DNA of 64,000 bases, from NCBI GenBank assembly GCA_022796795.1, contig JAAWJI010000002.1:1-64000 (forward strand), written 5' to 3'. This document shows positions 1-8,328 of the stretch, one piece after another. The position numbers were made by a program, and so were the translations under genes. The notes under the pieces were generated by a model. That model did no database searches. It was not told where the DNA came from and worked only from the letters and a program-made list of their open reading frames with translations. This DNA is from Lachnospiraceae bacterium (GTDB lineage: Bacteria > Bacillota > Clostridia > Lachnospirales > Lachnospiraceae). Positions within the stretch are counted from its first letter, which is position 1. Each line of letters starts with the position of its first letter.

Positions 1-57
1 TTAATTCCTCCATTCTTTTTCGATTCAATATGAGTATATCATAATCAGTTTCACAAA

Positions 58-90
58 AAAACCCACAAACAAAATCTGTCTGTGGGTTTT
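58..90 (-). terminator. Terminator after rpsI
   Basis: A 10-bp perfect stem (positions 58-67 pairing with 81-90, AAAACCCACA in one arm) with a 13-base loop. Read on the minus strand it is followed by a run of T, so it is a good intrinsic terminator for the rplM-rpsI transcript, starting 28 bases past the rpsI stop. The remaining bases 1-57 hold nothing I recognise. Confidence 0.8.
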
Positions 91-117
91 CCATATTTCC
101 TGCTTGCAAATATCTGC

Positions 118-516
118 CTATCTCTTGCTGAACTGCGGAGCGCGACGGGCCGCTTTGAGGCCGTATTTCTTTCTCTCCTTCATTCTCGGGTCGCGGGTCA
201 GATAACCGGCCTTCTTCAGAATGGGGCGGAACTCCGGATCTGCCTGCAGGAGGGCTCTGGCGATACCATGACGGATGGCTCCTGCCTGTCCGGTGTAGCC
301 ACCGCCGCGCACATTTACCAGCACATCGTACTTGTCAACGGTGTCTGTTGCCACCATGGGCTGACGCACGATTACCTTCAGGGTTTCCAGACCCAGGTAC
401 TCGTCAATGCTTCTCTTGTTGATGGTAATATTTCCCTTGCCGGGAACCAGATATACTCTGGCGATTGATTTCTTTCTTCTGCCTGTTCCGTAGAATTTTA
501 CATTCGACACTGTCAT
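118..516 (-). CDS. rpsI: 30S ribosomal protein S9
   Basis: Small-subunit ribosomal protein S9 (uS9), whose C-terminal tail reaches the P site. The family hallmarks are seen: [14 protein letters not shown] near the N-terminus, [19 protein letters not shown] in the middle and the basic C-terminal end with PQFSKR. At 132 residues it is two longer than the usual 130. The ribosome binding site AGGAGG lies only 3 bases before the ATG at 516 but 9 bases before an in-frame GTG at 510, so the GTG (giving a protein starting [10 protein letters not shown] and the usual length) may be the real start. It is the second gene of the rplM-rpsI pair, sharing the promoter within the end of truA. Confidence 0.97.
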   Translation of the reverse strand: MTVSNVKFYGTGRRKKSIARVYLVPGKGNITINKRSIDEYLGLETLKVIVRQPMVATDTVDKYDVLVNVRGGGYTGQAGAIRHGIARALLQADPEFRPILKKAGYLTRDPRMKERKKYGLKAARRAPQFSKR

Positions 517-539
517 TTACCTCCTTGACTTCTTCTCGA

Positions 540-968
540 TTAGAATGTTAATACTTCCGGCTTCTGAGCCTGCTGTTCATGCTCTGGTCCGGCATATACG
601 TGGAGTTTCGTGTACATGGATCTCCCCAAAGGTCCCTTGGGAAGCATACCCTTTACAGCCAGTTCTACGACTCTCTCAGGCTTCTTCTCCATCATCTCTC
701 TTAAGGTGGCTTCCTTCATGCCGCCCACATAATCGGAATGATGATAGTAAATCTTCTGATCCAGCTTTCTGCCGGTCACCTTAATCTTTGCAGCATTTAC
801 CACGATTACATAATCGCCGGTATCCATATGAGGAGTAAAAATCGGTTTATTCTTTCCTCTCAATACTTTAGCTACTTCTGATGCCAAACGTCCTAATGTA
901 TATCCGGTAGCGTCAACTACGTACCATTTTCTTTCAATTGTTGCCGGACTAGCCATGTAACTTTTCAT
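540..968 (-). CDS. rplM: 50S ribosomal protein L13
   Basis: Large-subunit protein L13 (uL13), an early assembly protein that binds 23S rRNA. The sequence begins with the typical [19 protein letters not shown], followed by [32 protein letters not shown] and [11 protein letters not shown]. Length 142 residues matches the family. It is first in the rplM-rpsI operon, 23 bases ahead of rpsI. A strong sigma-A promoter and an approximately 90-base leader lie upstream. The start is supported by an AGGAGGA sequence close before the ATG. Confidence 0.98.
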   Translation of the reverse strand: MKSYMASPATIERKWYVVDATGYTLGRLASEVAKVLRGKNKPIFTPHMDTGDYVIVVNAAKIKVTGRKLDQKIYYHHSDYVGGMKEATLREMMEKKPERVVELAVKGMLPKGPLGRSMYTKLHVYAGPEHEQQAQKPEVLTF

Positions 969-1057
969 TGGTCTTCCTCCTAAAATATTAGATAAACATT
1001 TATGTCGAAAATATCCTACCGGGGCTTTGGCTCAGATATTTCTACACGTTGTCACGC
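969..1057 (-). promoter_or_regulatory. rplM 5' leader, candidate L13-type leader RNA
   Basis: The transcript from the promoter below would have about 89 untranslated bases. A helix can form between GAAATATC (around 1034-1041 on the minus strand) and GATATTTT (around 1006-1013), enclosing a GC-rich segment. Firmicute rplM genes often carry a short structured L13 leader used for autogenous control. I infer that role from position and pairing only; I could not compare with the Rfam model. Confidence 0.35.
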
Positions 1058-1063
1058 TGAATA

Positions 1064-1092
1064 ATTATATTACACTAAACCGCGCGTGTCAA
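1064..1092 (-). promoter_or_regulatory. Sigma-A promoter of rplM-rpsI
   Basis: A consensus TTGACA (1087-1092) and a consensus TATAAT (1064-1069) are separated by exactly 17 bases on the minus strand. The -35 box and spacer lie inside the last codons of truA, so the ribosomal protein pair can be read independently of the ecf-truA transcript. Confidence 0.88.
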
Positions 1093-1870
1093 GCGAAAAC
1101 TTGAAGATTTCCCCTGATTTTTCCCGTTTTTCCCCCTCATACACCATGCCCAGCAAGGTCAGTCCCCGGGCAGGCGCCGTAGGCCCTGCGGCTTGTCGGT
1201 CCCGCGCTTCCAGAATCCCTTGCAGTTCCTCCGGCTCCCGCTCGCCCTGGCCAATTTCTATCAGGGTGCCGGCAAGAATTCGTACCATATTGTAGAGAAA
1301 TCCATTTCCGGATACGCGAATCCGGATCAAGCCCTCCGCCTCCTCCACAGTCAGGCTGTAAATGGTGCGTACCGTGGATTCCGCCTGGGTGTGGATGCTG
1401 CAAAAGCTCTTGAAGTCATGCTCCCCCAGGAAATAGGGACAGGCTTCCTGCATCCTCTTTACGTCCAGCTTCCTTCGCAGAAAATGGGCATTCAGGCGCA
1501 GATGGGGAAGCTCGAATTCCCGGTTTAAAATCAGGTATTCATAGTATTTCGTACAGGCCGCTTTCCGGGGATGGAAGTCATCTTCCACCTGTATGGAGTC
1601 CTGAATCCGAATGTCCAGGGGCAGCCACTGGTTCAGAGCATAGGAGATTCTGTCTGCCGGCATCCTGCTGCTGGTATCAAAGACCGCCACATTTCCCAGG
1701 GCATGAACTCCGGAATCTGTTCTGCTGGCTCCGATTACCCGAATAGGCTCTTGAAAAAGCGCGGACAGCTGCCGGTTCAACACACTCTCTATGGTCTCCC
1801 CGTTTTTCTGCACCTGCCAGCCGTGATAGGCCGTCCCATCATAAGCCACGGTCAAAAGCACCCGTTTCAT
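1070..1870 (-). CDS. truA: tRNA pseudouridine(38-40) synthase TruA
   Basis: Converts uridines 38-40 in the tRNA anticodon arm to pseudouridine. The catalytic aspartate is in the motif GASRTDSGVHA, and the N-terminal VAYDGTAYHGWQVQ and the later GNGFLYNMVRILAGTL are typical. A GTG at 1876 is in frame, but AGGAG lies 9 bases before the ATG at 1870, so I prefer the ATG. About 266 residues, slightly longer than usual because of a charged tail (GEKREKSGEIFKF) whose codons overlap the rplM promoter. It follows ecfT, the common clostridial order ecfA1-ecfA2-ecfT-truA. Confidence 0.96.
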   Translation of the reverse strand: MKRVLLTVAYDGTAYHGWQVQKNGETIESVLNRQLSALFQEPIRVIGASRTDSGVHALGNVAVFDTSSRMPADRISYALNQWLPLDIRIQDSIQVEDDFHPRKAACTKYYEYLILNREFELPHLRLNAHFLRRKLDVKRMQEACPYFLGEHDFKSFCSIHTQAESTVRTIYSLTVEEAEGLIRIRVSGNGFLYNMVRILAGTLIEIGQGEREPEELQGILEARDRQAAGPTAPARGLTLLGMVYEGEKREKSGEIFKFSLDTRGLV

Positions 1871-1989
1871 TCCCACTTTCTCCTCTCATTTTCCCTGACA
1901 GTTTCGCCATTCCCTCTGATTATCCCTGCCCTTTAAGCTGTTCTGTTCACAAATCTGTTCTATCCAAAACCTGTTTTGCCCTATGGGGT

Positions 1990-2811
1990 TTACAGAATCC
2001 GCACATAATTTCCCAGTACCCGGATCCCAATGATCACAGCCAGGTACAGGAGCAGCGCTGCATAGGCCCGGTAATCCCGGCCCTCATAGTACAAAGGCTT
2101 CATTTTTGTCCGCCCCTCTCCGCCATGATAGCACCGGGCCTCCATGGCCATGGCCAGATCATTGGCCCGGCGAAAGGCCGATATAAACAGGGGCACCAAG
2201 AGGGGTACCAGGCTTTTTGCCTTCTGGATCAGGTTTCCGCTCTCGAAATCCGCACCCCGGGCAATTTGGGCTTTCATAATCTTGTCCGTCTCCTCCATGA
2301 GAATGGGAATAAAGCGCAGGGCAATAGACATCATCATGGCTACCTCGTGCACCGGCACCCTCAGCTTTTTTAGGGGTCCCATAAGCCGCTCCATGCCGTC
2401 GGTCAGGTCATTGGGCGTGGTGGTCAGAGTCATGACAGAGGAACCGATGATAAGATAAATCAGACGTACCGCCATAAACATAGCGGTGCGCAGCCCTTCA
2501 TCCGTGATGGTAAGCTTCCAGAACCGCACCAGCACCCGTTCTCCCGGTGTGAGAAACAGATTGAATACCACCGTGATCATTAGAAGCATGATGATAGCCC
2601 TGAGTCCCCGGACCATAAAGGAAAAAGGAACCCTGGACAGGCGGATCACCAGAACCAGAAACAAGGTGGCCGCTCCGTATCCCACCCAGCTTTTCACCAG
2701 GAAAAGGGAGGCGATAAACACCAGGGTAGCCACAAGCTTCACCCGTGGATCAAGCTTATGGAGAACAGAATCGGCCGGATAATATTGTCCCAATGTAATG
2801 TCTTTGATCAT
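1990..2811 (-). CDS. ecfT: ECF transporter transmembrane subunit EcfT
   Basis: Membrane scaffold of the energy-coupling factor module, which joins the two ATPases to exchangeable vitamin-binding S components. The 273-residue protein has several hydrophobic segments (about residues 25-60, 65-85, 105-125, 240-262) and the coupling-helix motifs that touch the ATPases: AQIARGADF and a variant AMEARCYHG. The ATG at 2811 has AAAGGA upstream and lies 3 bases past the end of ecfA2. No S component is encoded nearby, consistent with a group II (shared) ECF module. Confidence 0.95.
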   Translation of the reverse strand: MIKDITLGQYYPADSVLHKLDPRVKLVATLVFIASLFLVKSWVGYGAATLFLVLVIRLSRVPFSFMVRGLRAIIMLLMITVVFNLFLTPGERVLVRFWKLTITDEGLRTAMFMAVRLIYLIIGSSVMTLTTTPNDLTDGMERLMGPLKKLRVPVHEVAMMMSIALRFIPILMEETDKIMKAQIARGADFESGNLIQKAKSLVPLLVPLFISAFRRANDLAMAMEARCYHGGEGRTKMKPLYYEGRDYRAYAALLLYLAVIIGIRVLGNYVRIL

Positions 2812-2814
2812 TGT

Positions 2815-3666
2815 CTATTCCTTTCGGAATGCCTGTAAAATGGTATCTCTGGCCTCCTGGATGGTGGTGGCATTCTCATCCACCTCCAGGCCTTTGGCCT
2901 TTAACCCATGCATGATATATGTTACCTGGGGCGCCGCCAGCCCCATCTGTTCCAGCTCCTGATAATGACGGAACACCTGTCTGGGCGGGCCGTCGAAGAC
3001 CGCCTCCCCCTGATTCATCACAATAATCCGCTCCACATACTTCGCTACATCCTCCATGCTGTGAGAAACCAGCACAATGGTGATATGCTTCTCTTCATGG
3101 AGCATACGGATCTGATCCAGAATCTCATCCCGCCCCTTGGGATCCAGGCCTGCCGTGGGCTCGTCCAGAATCAGCACTTGGGGCTCCATGGCCAGCACCC
3201 CTGCAATAGCGGCCCGCCGCTTCTGCCCGCCGGACAGCTCAAAGGGGGAACGGCTGTAATATTCCTCTCCCAACCCGGTCATCCTCAGTGCCTCCTTTGC
3301 CCGCTTTTTTGCTTCCTCCCGGGACAGCCCCTGATTCAGAGGCCCAAAACAAACGTCGCTTAGCACATCCACCTCAAAGAGCTGATGCTCCGGATACTGG
3401 AATACCAGGCCCACCTGGCTTCTAAGCTTCCGCATGGGATAGCCCTCCTGATAAATGTCCTCCCCATTAAAATACAGATGGCCGCTGGTGGCCCGGATCA
3501 GGCCGTTGAGATGCTGCACCAGCGTGGACTTACCGGAACCCGTATGCCCGATGAGCCCTACGAACTGTCCGTCCAAAATTTCCAGATTCATGTCTTTTAG
3601 CGCCGGGATCTCATAGGCCGTCCCGGGACTATACACGTAATTTAAATGTTCTGCTTTAATCGACAT
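2815..3666 (-). CDS. ecfA2: ECF transporter ATP-binding protein EcfA2
   Basis: Second of the two ABC ATPases of the ECF module. Visible motifs: Walker [15 protein letters not shown] near residue 40, ABC signature [13 protein letters not shown], Walker [14 protein letters not shown], and the switch histidine in VSHSMEDV. Length 283 residues is normal. Its start overlaps the last 25 bases of ecfA1, which suggests translational coupling, and ecfT follows 3 bases after its stop. Confidence 0.95.
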   Translation of the reverse strand: MSIKAEHLNYVYSPGTAYEIPALKDMNLEILDGQFVGLIGHTGSGKSTLVQHLNGLIRATSGHLYFNGEDIYQEGYPMRKLRSQVGLVFQYPEHQLFEVDVLSDVCFGPLNQGLSREEAKKRAKEALRMTGLGEEYYSRSPFELSGGQKRRAAIAGVLAMEPQVLILDEPTAGLDPKGRDEILDQIRMLHEEKHITIVLVSHSMEDVAKYVERIIVMNQGEAVFDGPPRQVFRHYQELEQMGLAAPQVTYIMHGLKAKGLEVDENATTIQEARDTILQAFRKE

Positions 3667-4502
3667 AGCTCTTCCACCAATTCTTCCCTGCTCAAAATCC
3701 CCTCCGGAAGGGGAAGTCCTGCCTGCCTCAGTTCATATGCCAAAAGGGTGGCCTGGGGCACGTCCAGCCGATAGGCCTTTAGCTCTTCCACCCGGGAGAA
3801 CACCTGCCGGGGCGTTCCCTGCATGACAATGCGTCCCTGATCCATGACAATCACCCGGTCCGCATGGATCACCTCTTCCATATAATGAGTGATCAGGATC
3901 ACTGTAATATCCTCCACCTGGTTCAGGGCCCGCACGGCCCGGATTACCTCTTTGCGCCCATTGGGGTCCAGCATAGCTGTGGGCTCATCCAGCACAATGC
4001 ATTGGGGATGCATAGCCACTACACCGGCAATCGCCACCCGCTGCTTCTGCCCACCAGACAGCTTATTGGGGGAGTGATGCCGGTATTTCAGCATGTTCAC
4101 GGCCTGCAGGCTCTCCTCCACCCGCTCCCAGATCTCCGGAGTGGGCACTCCCATATTCTCCGGGCCAAAGCCCACGTCCTCCTCCACAATGGTGCCGATA
4201 ATCTGGTTATCCGGATTCTGAAACACCATGCCTGCGCTCTGACGGATCTCCCAGAGCTTAGACTCATCCTTGGTGTCCTTCCCATCTACCCAGACCGTCC
4301 CCTCCCTGGGCAGCAATATGGCGTTTAAATGCTTGGCCAGTGTGGATTTTCCAGAGCCATTGTGCCCGAGAATGGCCACAAAATCTCCCTTTTGGATATT
4401 CAGATCCACCCCGTCCACGGCCCGCTTCATCTCGGCTACATTTCCCTCGTCATCATAGCGGGCATACTCGTACACCACCCGTTCTGCCTGTATCATATTC
4501 AT
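3642..4502 (-). CDS. ecfA1: ECF transporter ATP-binding protein EcfA1
   Basis: First ABC ATPase of the ECF vitamin/micronutrient importer core. Walker [16 protein letters not shown]-loop region MVFQNPDNQ, signature [13 protein letters not shown], Walker [14 protein letters not shown] and the switch histidine in ITHYMEEV are all present. The N-terminus has the short insertion [17 protein letters not shown] seen in EcfA1 proteins. 286 residues. It opens the ecf-truA operon; a TATAAT (4540-4545 on the minus strand) lies 38 bases upstream, but I find only a poor -35 box. Confidence 0.95.
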   Translation of the reverse strand: MNMIQAERVVYEYARYDDEGNVAEMKRAVDGVDLNIQKGDFVAILGHNGSGKSTLAKHLNAILLPREGTVWVDGKDTKDESKLWEIRQSAGMVFQNPDNQIIGTIVEEDVGFGPENMGVPTPEIWERVEESLQAVNMLKYRHHSPNKLSGGQKQRVAIAGVVAMHPQCIVLDEPTAMLDPNGRKEVIRAVRALNQVEDITVILITHYMEEVIHADRVIVMDQGRIVMQGTPRQVFSRVEELKAYRLDVPQATLLAYELRQAGLPLPEGILSREELVEELCRLKQNI

Positions 4503-4731
4503 ATGCGCTATTCCGCCTTTTTCCTTTTCCGCTTATTTTATTATACTTTTTCTGATTTTACAAGACCTTCTGTTCCAGGAAATGCAAAGCAGCACATACA
4601 AAGATCCCCAGCCGGGTATCTTTCCCCTAGCTGAGGACCGCTTTGTCTCCTCCGGCATTTCAAAACACAGAGTATCCGTTAAATCTTGCAGCTGTGACCG
4701 ATCAATCATCCGCCTTATGGGCAAAGATATT

Positions 4732-6315
4732 TTAAAAGATCTTCGTCTTTTTGATGGTCTGCACAAACTCGATGTTATTCCGGGTCCGGTCAAACATATT
4801 GAGAATATTTTCCACCGCCTCGTCCGCCTTCATGCCGTTGATGCCCTTGCGCATGATCTCCACGGCCTCCAGCTCCTCCCGGTTCAGGAGCAGATCCTCT
4901 CTTCGGGTACCCGATTTTGGAATGTCAATGGCGGGAAATACGCGCTTTTCCTGAAGCTTACGGTTCAGCACCAGCTCCATATTGCCGGTTCCCTTGAATT
5001 CCTCGTAAATCACGTCGTCCATCTTGCTGCCCGTCTCCACCAGGGCTGTGGCCAGAATGGTCAAGCTGCCGCCCTCCCGCATATTCCGGGCGGCTCCGAA
5101 AAACCGTTTGGGCATATGCAGGGCCGCCGGGTCAAGTCCGCCGGAAAGGGTGCGGCCGCTGGGGGGAACCACCAGGTTGTAAGCCCGTGCCAGACGGGTA
5201 ATGCTGTCCAGCAGGATCACCACATCCTGTCCATGCTCCACCAGACGTTTGGCCCGCTCCACCACCATCTCGGACACCCGCTTATGGTGCTCCGCCAGCT
5301 CGTCGAAGGTGGAATAGATCACCTCCACATTGGGGCCTGCCACAGTCTCCTTTATATCCGTTACTTCCTCGGGACGCTCGTCAATGAGCAGAATCAAAAG
5401 CTTCATATCTGGATGGTTTCTGGTAATGGACTTGGCCACATCCTTCAGAAGCGTGGTTTTTCCTGCCTTTGGCGGGGACACGATCATCCCCCGCTGTCCC
5501 TTGCCGATGGGGGAAATCAGATCCACTACACGCATGGCTGTGCTTCCCCCGGACCTTTCCAGGTGAATCCGCTCATCCGGAAATATGGGAGTAAGATCCT
5601 CAAAATTCCTGCGGCGGCAGGCGTCGTCAGGCCGCATGCCATTGATGCTCTTGATATACAAAAGGGCCGCAAATTTCTCCCCCTGGTTCCGCACCTTGAT
5701 ATTCCCCCGCAGAATATCTCCTGTTTTCAGATTAAACTTGCGGATCATAGCCGGGTTTACATAAATATCATTCTCTCCCGGCATATAATTGGCGCTGCGG
5801 ATAAAGCCAAAGCCGTCGGCCATGACCTCCAAAAGGCCGTGGGCCTCCTGGCCGCTGTCCAAGCTACCTTCCTGAGCCGGGCGCTCCCGCACAGCCGGCT
5901 CCGCCTCTGCGCCGTATCGTTCTCTGGCGCCATAGCCGCTGTCTGTCCCCGGATATTCTCTCCCTGTGGAAACATTCTCCGTTCCGCTCGCATCCTTTCC
6001 TCCACTGGCTCTCTCACTTCCGGAACGTTCCTTCCCATTCTGCTGTCCCCCGGTTCTGCGCTCTCTGCCCGGCTGAGCCCCATCCTGGCCCCGGCCTGCT
6101 GCCGCCTGACGGCCGGACTCCCTAGGCTGCCTTCTGGCTCCGGCCTGGGGCTCCTCCCCGGCCTGTCCGCTCCGCTCCTCCTGCTCCGCATCCTTTGCCA
6201 GCATTGCCTCCACAATCTCTATCTTTTTTGCTCCGGAAAGCCCTTTCATGCCCCGGCTTTTCGCAATGGCCTTTAATTCTAATAAGGGTAAGGATTCATA
6301 CTGCTCTTTTGTCAT
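4732..6315 (-). CDS. rho: Transcription termination factor Rho
   Basis: Hexameric RNA helicase that ends transcription. Domains in order: SAP-like Rho N-domain (about 1-45, [20 protein letters not shown]), a low-complexity Gly/Arg/Glu/Gln-rich stretch (about 46-155), the cold-shock-type RNA-binding fold (about 157-225, with ADGFGFIRS), then the RecA-type ATPase with Walker [14 protein letters not shown] and Walker [17 protein letters not shown]. At 527 residues it is about 100 longer than E. coli Rho; the excess is the low-complexity insert. AGGAGG lies 5 bases before the ATG. It stands alone, with an apparently long leader (see promoter at 6616-6644). No clear terminator was found in the 229 bases between rho and ecfA1; only a 10-bp stem with one mismatch at 4600-4623 and no T-run. 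Confidence 0.97.
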   Translation of the reverse strand: MTKEQYESLPLLELKAIAKSRGMKGLSGAKKIEIVEAMLAKDAEQEERSGQAGEEPQAGARRQPRESGRQAAAGRGQDGAQPGRERRTGGQQNGKERSGSERASGGKDASGTENVSTGREYPGTDSGYGARERYGAEAEPAVRERPAQEGSLDSGQEAHGLLEVMADGFGFIRSANYMPGENDIYVNPAMIRKFNLKTGDILRGNIKVRNQGEKFAALLYIKSINGMRPDDACRRRNFEDLTPIFPDERIHLERSGGSTAMRVVDLISPIGKGQRGMIVSPPKAGKTTLLKDVAKSITRNHPDMKLLILLIDERPEEVTDIKETVAGPNVEVIYSTFDELAEHHKRVSEMVVERAKRLVEHGQDVVILLDSITRLARAYNLVVPPSGRTLSGGLDPAALHMPKRFFGAARNMREGGSLTILATALVETGSKMDDVIYEEFKGTGNMELVLNRKLQEKRVFPAIDIPKSGTRREDLLLNREELEAVEIMRKGINGMKADEAVENILNMFDRTRNNIEFVQTIKKTKIF

Positions 6316-6410
6316 ACATACCTCCTGTTTTCTTTTTTTATTCCCTCTGATCTATCTCTTTGCTGCGCCGGCCCAAAGTCCATAACCACTACATTTTCAC
6401 CAAAAATCCA

Positions 6411-6480
6411 TGTGCTCCGCACCCAATGTTAAGGTATACCCCTGGGGTATGCCGTATTGGATTGTGCTCTGCACCAAATG
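6411..6480. repeat. Two 18-bp direct repeats flanking a dyad in the rho leader
   Basis: TGTGCTCCGCACCCAATG (6411-6428) and TGTGCTCTGCACCAAATG (6463-6480) match at 16 of 18 positions. Between them lies a near-perfect inverted repeat GGTATACCCC / GGGGTATGCC (6433-6442 and 6444-6453). A looser relative (TGTGCT, then GCACCATTG) occurs around 6559-6582. The block sits in the untranslated region before rho, where autogenous attenuation of rho is known in other bacteria. The function here is not known. The rest of the 6316-6734 spacer shows only the two promoters listed. Confidence 0.7.
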
Positions 6481-6615
6481 AATAATGTACTTGAAAATAG
6501 TCCGCAAGTTATCCTCGGGCTCTGCCGCATTTATAAACTTCACTTGTGGGATTCATCTGTGCTGGAAATATCTTCGCACCATTGATACCAGAAATAGCTT
6601 ATCTAACTTATTTAA

Positions 6616-6644
6616 ATTATACCGCATTTTCAGGAAAATGCAAA
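6616..6644 (-). promoter_or_regulatory. Candidate rho promoter with internal dyad
   Basis: TATAAT (6616-6621) with a weaker TTTGCA (6639-6644) 17 bases upstream on the minus strand. The spacer holds a perfect inverted repeat GCATTTT-N4-AAAATGC (6624-6641), which could be an operator. Use of this promoter would give rho a leader of about 290 bases. Confidence 0.55.
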
Positions 6645-6660
6645 TGCTTTTGTGAAAATA

Positions 6661-6689
6661 TTGCTTTTTTTTAATCCCTGTGATAGATT
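6661..6689 (+). promoter_or_regulatory. Candidate promoter of the radical SAM gene
   Basis: TTGCTT (6661-6666), 17-base spacer and TAGATT (6684-6689), with the extended -10 TG at 6681-6682. It lies 46 bases before the radical SAM start codon and is divergent to the rho promoter. Confidence 0.5.
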
Positions 6690-6734
6690 TATAAGCAGAA
6701 AAGACCGTCCGCAACACAAAAAGAGGTTTTTGCC

Positions 6735-7721
6735 ATGACAGATCAAGTCCCCCTGCGCTGGGGAGAAAAGCCCTACCACTCTCTGGACTATGCCCTCCGG
6801 CAGCAGTTCGGGGAAAAAATCTACAAGCTTACCCTCAGCACTGGCTGTACCTGTCCCAACCGGGACGGCACCTTGGGCACAGGAGGCTGTATTTTCTGCA
6901 GCGCCGGCGGTTCTGGAGAATTTGCCGCAAGTCCTGCCCTGCCTGTGGCCCGTCAGATCGCTCAAAGCAAAGCCCTGCTGGCCGGAAAACGGCCCGTCAG
7001 GCGCTATATTGCCTACTTCCAGTCCTACACCAATACCTATGGTCCTGTGGAGCGGCTGGAACCTATTTTTGTGGAGGCAATCTCTCATCCGGAGATCGCA
7101 GTTCTCTCCATCGCCACCCGGCCGGATTGTCTGGGAGAGGAGATCCTGGATCTTCTGGAACGGCTCAACCGCCGAAAGCCTGTGTGGATCGAACTGGGAC
7201 TGCAGACCATTCATGAAAACACGGCGGCCTTTATCCGTCGGGGGTATGCCCTCTCCTGCTATGAGGAAGCCGTAGAAAGGCTGCGGGAACGGGGGATTTC
7301 CGTCATCACCCATGTCATATTGGGACTGCCGGGAGAAACCCTGCCCCACATGCTGGACACGGTACGCTATGTAAACCGTCTTCCTGTTTCCGGAATAAAA
7401 CTGCAGCTTCTGCATATCCTGAAAAATACGGACCTGGCACAGTTCTATGCCCGGCATCCCTTTCCGGTGTTTTCCCTGGAAGAATATGTGCAGACTATTG
7501 TTGCCTGCCTGGAGATCTGCCGGCCGGATTTGGTGATCCATCGTCTCACCGGGGACGGGCCCAAAGATCTTTTACTGGCTCCCCTGTGGAGCTCTTCCAA
7601 GCGCCACGTGCTGAACACGATTCACAATACCCTGCGCCTTAAGAACACCTGGCAGAGCCGGCTCTGGCTCCCGGACAGCGCACCTAACCAAACTCTCAAC
7701 GGAGGCGATTCCCATGTCTGA
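6735..7721 (+). CDS. Radical SAM protein, YtqA/YhcC type (TIGR01212)
   Basis: A 328-residue radical SAM enzyme of the family annotated as TIGR01212 (B. subtilis YtqA). The N-terminus has the family signature GCTCPNRDGTLGTGGCIFCS, whose cysteines would bind the 4Fe-4S cluster. Later family segments include YFQSYTNTYGPVE, SIATRPDC, ELGLQTIHE and GLPGE. The family has no firmly established substrate that I know of. The start has AGAGG about 9 bases upstream. The stop overlaps the next gene by 8 bases. Confidence 0.9.
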   Translation: MTDQVPLRWGEKPYHSLDYALRQQFGEKIYKLTLSTGCTCPNRDGTLGTGGCIFCSAGGSGEFAASPALPVARQIAQSKALLAGKRPVRRYIAYFQSYTNTYGPVERLEPIFVEAISHPEIAVLSIATRPDCLGEEILDLLERLNRRKPVWIELGLQTIHENTAAFIRRGYALSCYEEAVERLRERGISVITHVILGLPGETLPHMLDTVRYVNRLPVSGIKLQLLHILKNTDLAQFYARHPFPVFSLEEYVQTIVACLEICRPDLVIHRLTGDGPKDLLLAPLWSSSKRHVLNTIHNTLRLKNTWQSRLWLPDSAPNQTLNGGDSHV

Positions 7722-8226
7722 TTCCCAGACCCTGTATAAACTAATGATACTCTATATGCTAAATCAGGTAAATTTTCCACTAAGCAACGCACAGCTCTGC
7801 GAATTTATCCTGGACCGGGAGTACACTACCTACTTCACTCTGCAGCAGAGTATTTCCGAGCTTTTAGAAGCAGGCTTTGTCCAGATGAAATCCGTCAGCA
7901 ACACCTCTCTCTACGAGCTCACAGAGGAAGGCCAGAACACTCTGGATTATTTCAAAAGCCGGATCTCCACTGCAATCCGGGAGGATATCGACGCCTTCCT
8001 GGCGGACCACCGCTATGAGCTGCGCAACGAGACCTCTATGCTGGCCGACTACTACGAAACCCCCCAGGGGGAGTACGCCGCCCGCTGCCAGGTAAAAGAA
8101 AAAGAGTCCACCCTGATCGAGCTGACTCTCACCGTTCCCACCGAGGAACAAGCCTCCTCCATCTGCGCCAACTGGAAGCAGAAAAATGAGAAGGTCTATG
8201 CTTATTTGATGGAGGAGCTGCTTTAA
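7714..8226 (+). CDS. DUF4364 family protein (winged-helix-like)
   Basis: A 170-residue protein matching the DUF4364 pattern typical of Clostridia: N-terminal winged-helix-like part (LYKLMILYMLNQVNFPLSNA, then FTLQQSISELLEAGFVQ and YELTEEGQNTLDYF) and a C-terminal alpha/beta half with YAARCQVKEKES and IELTLTVP. The N-terminal half resembles PadR-like DNA-binding folds, so a regulatory role is plausible but unproven. It overlaps the radical SAM gene by 8 bases (translational coupling) and ends at a terminator. Confidence 0.85.
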   Translation: MSDSQTLYKLMILYMLNQVNFPLSNAQLCEFILDREYTTYFTLQQSISELLEAGFVQMKSVSNTSLYELTEEGQNTLDYFKSRISTAIREDIDAFLADHRYELRNETSMLADYYETPQGEYAARCQVKEKESTLIELTLTVPTEEQASSICANWKQKNEKVYAYLMEELL

Positions 8227-8291
8227 AGCAACTGCCACCCGCTAATATATTTCTCTCTAGCTCCCCTTGTCCACGGAGGCGGTGTCCCTTT

Positions 8292-8322
8292 GGGAAAACC
8301 GCGCTTTCAGCGGTTCCCTTTT
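8292..8322. terminator. Terminator between convergent genes
   Basis: Stem GGGAA..CCGC (8292-8302) with GCGGTTCCC (8310-8318), 7-base loop, two bulged bases, then TTTT on the plus strand. It serves the DUF4364 gene and may also end the long minus-strand operon, although the last minus-strand stop codon (8329) lies immediately next to it. Confidence 0.65.
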
Positions 8323-8328
8323 ACAAGC

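Noticed and set aside
4600-4623. 10-bp stem-loop behind rho as a terminator
   Set aside because: One mismatch and no T-run on either strand; cannot be supported as an intrinsic terminator.
4533-4793. 86-codon minus-strand frame between rho and ecfA1
   Set aside because: Overlaps the end of rho, lacks a ribosome binding site and resembles no known small protein.
4582-6276. 564-codon open frame on the plus strand opposite rho
   Set aside because: It is antisense to a certain rho gene, has no ribosome binding site, and its translation is low-complexity His/Leu/Gly with no family pattern; GC-rich codon mirror effect.
6630-7541. 303-codon minus-strand frame opposite the radical SAM gene
   Set aside because: Fully antisense to a gene with clear family motifs; no credible start or domain.
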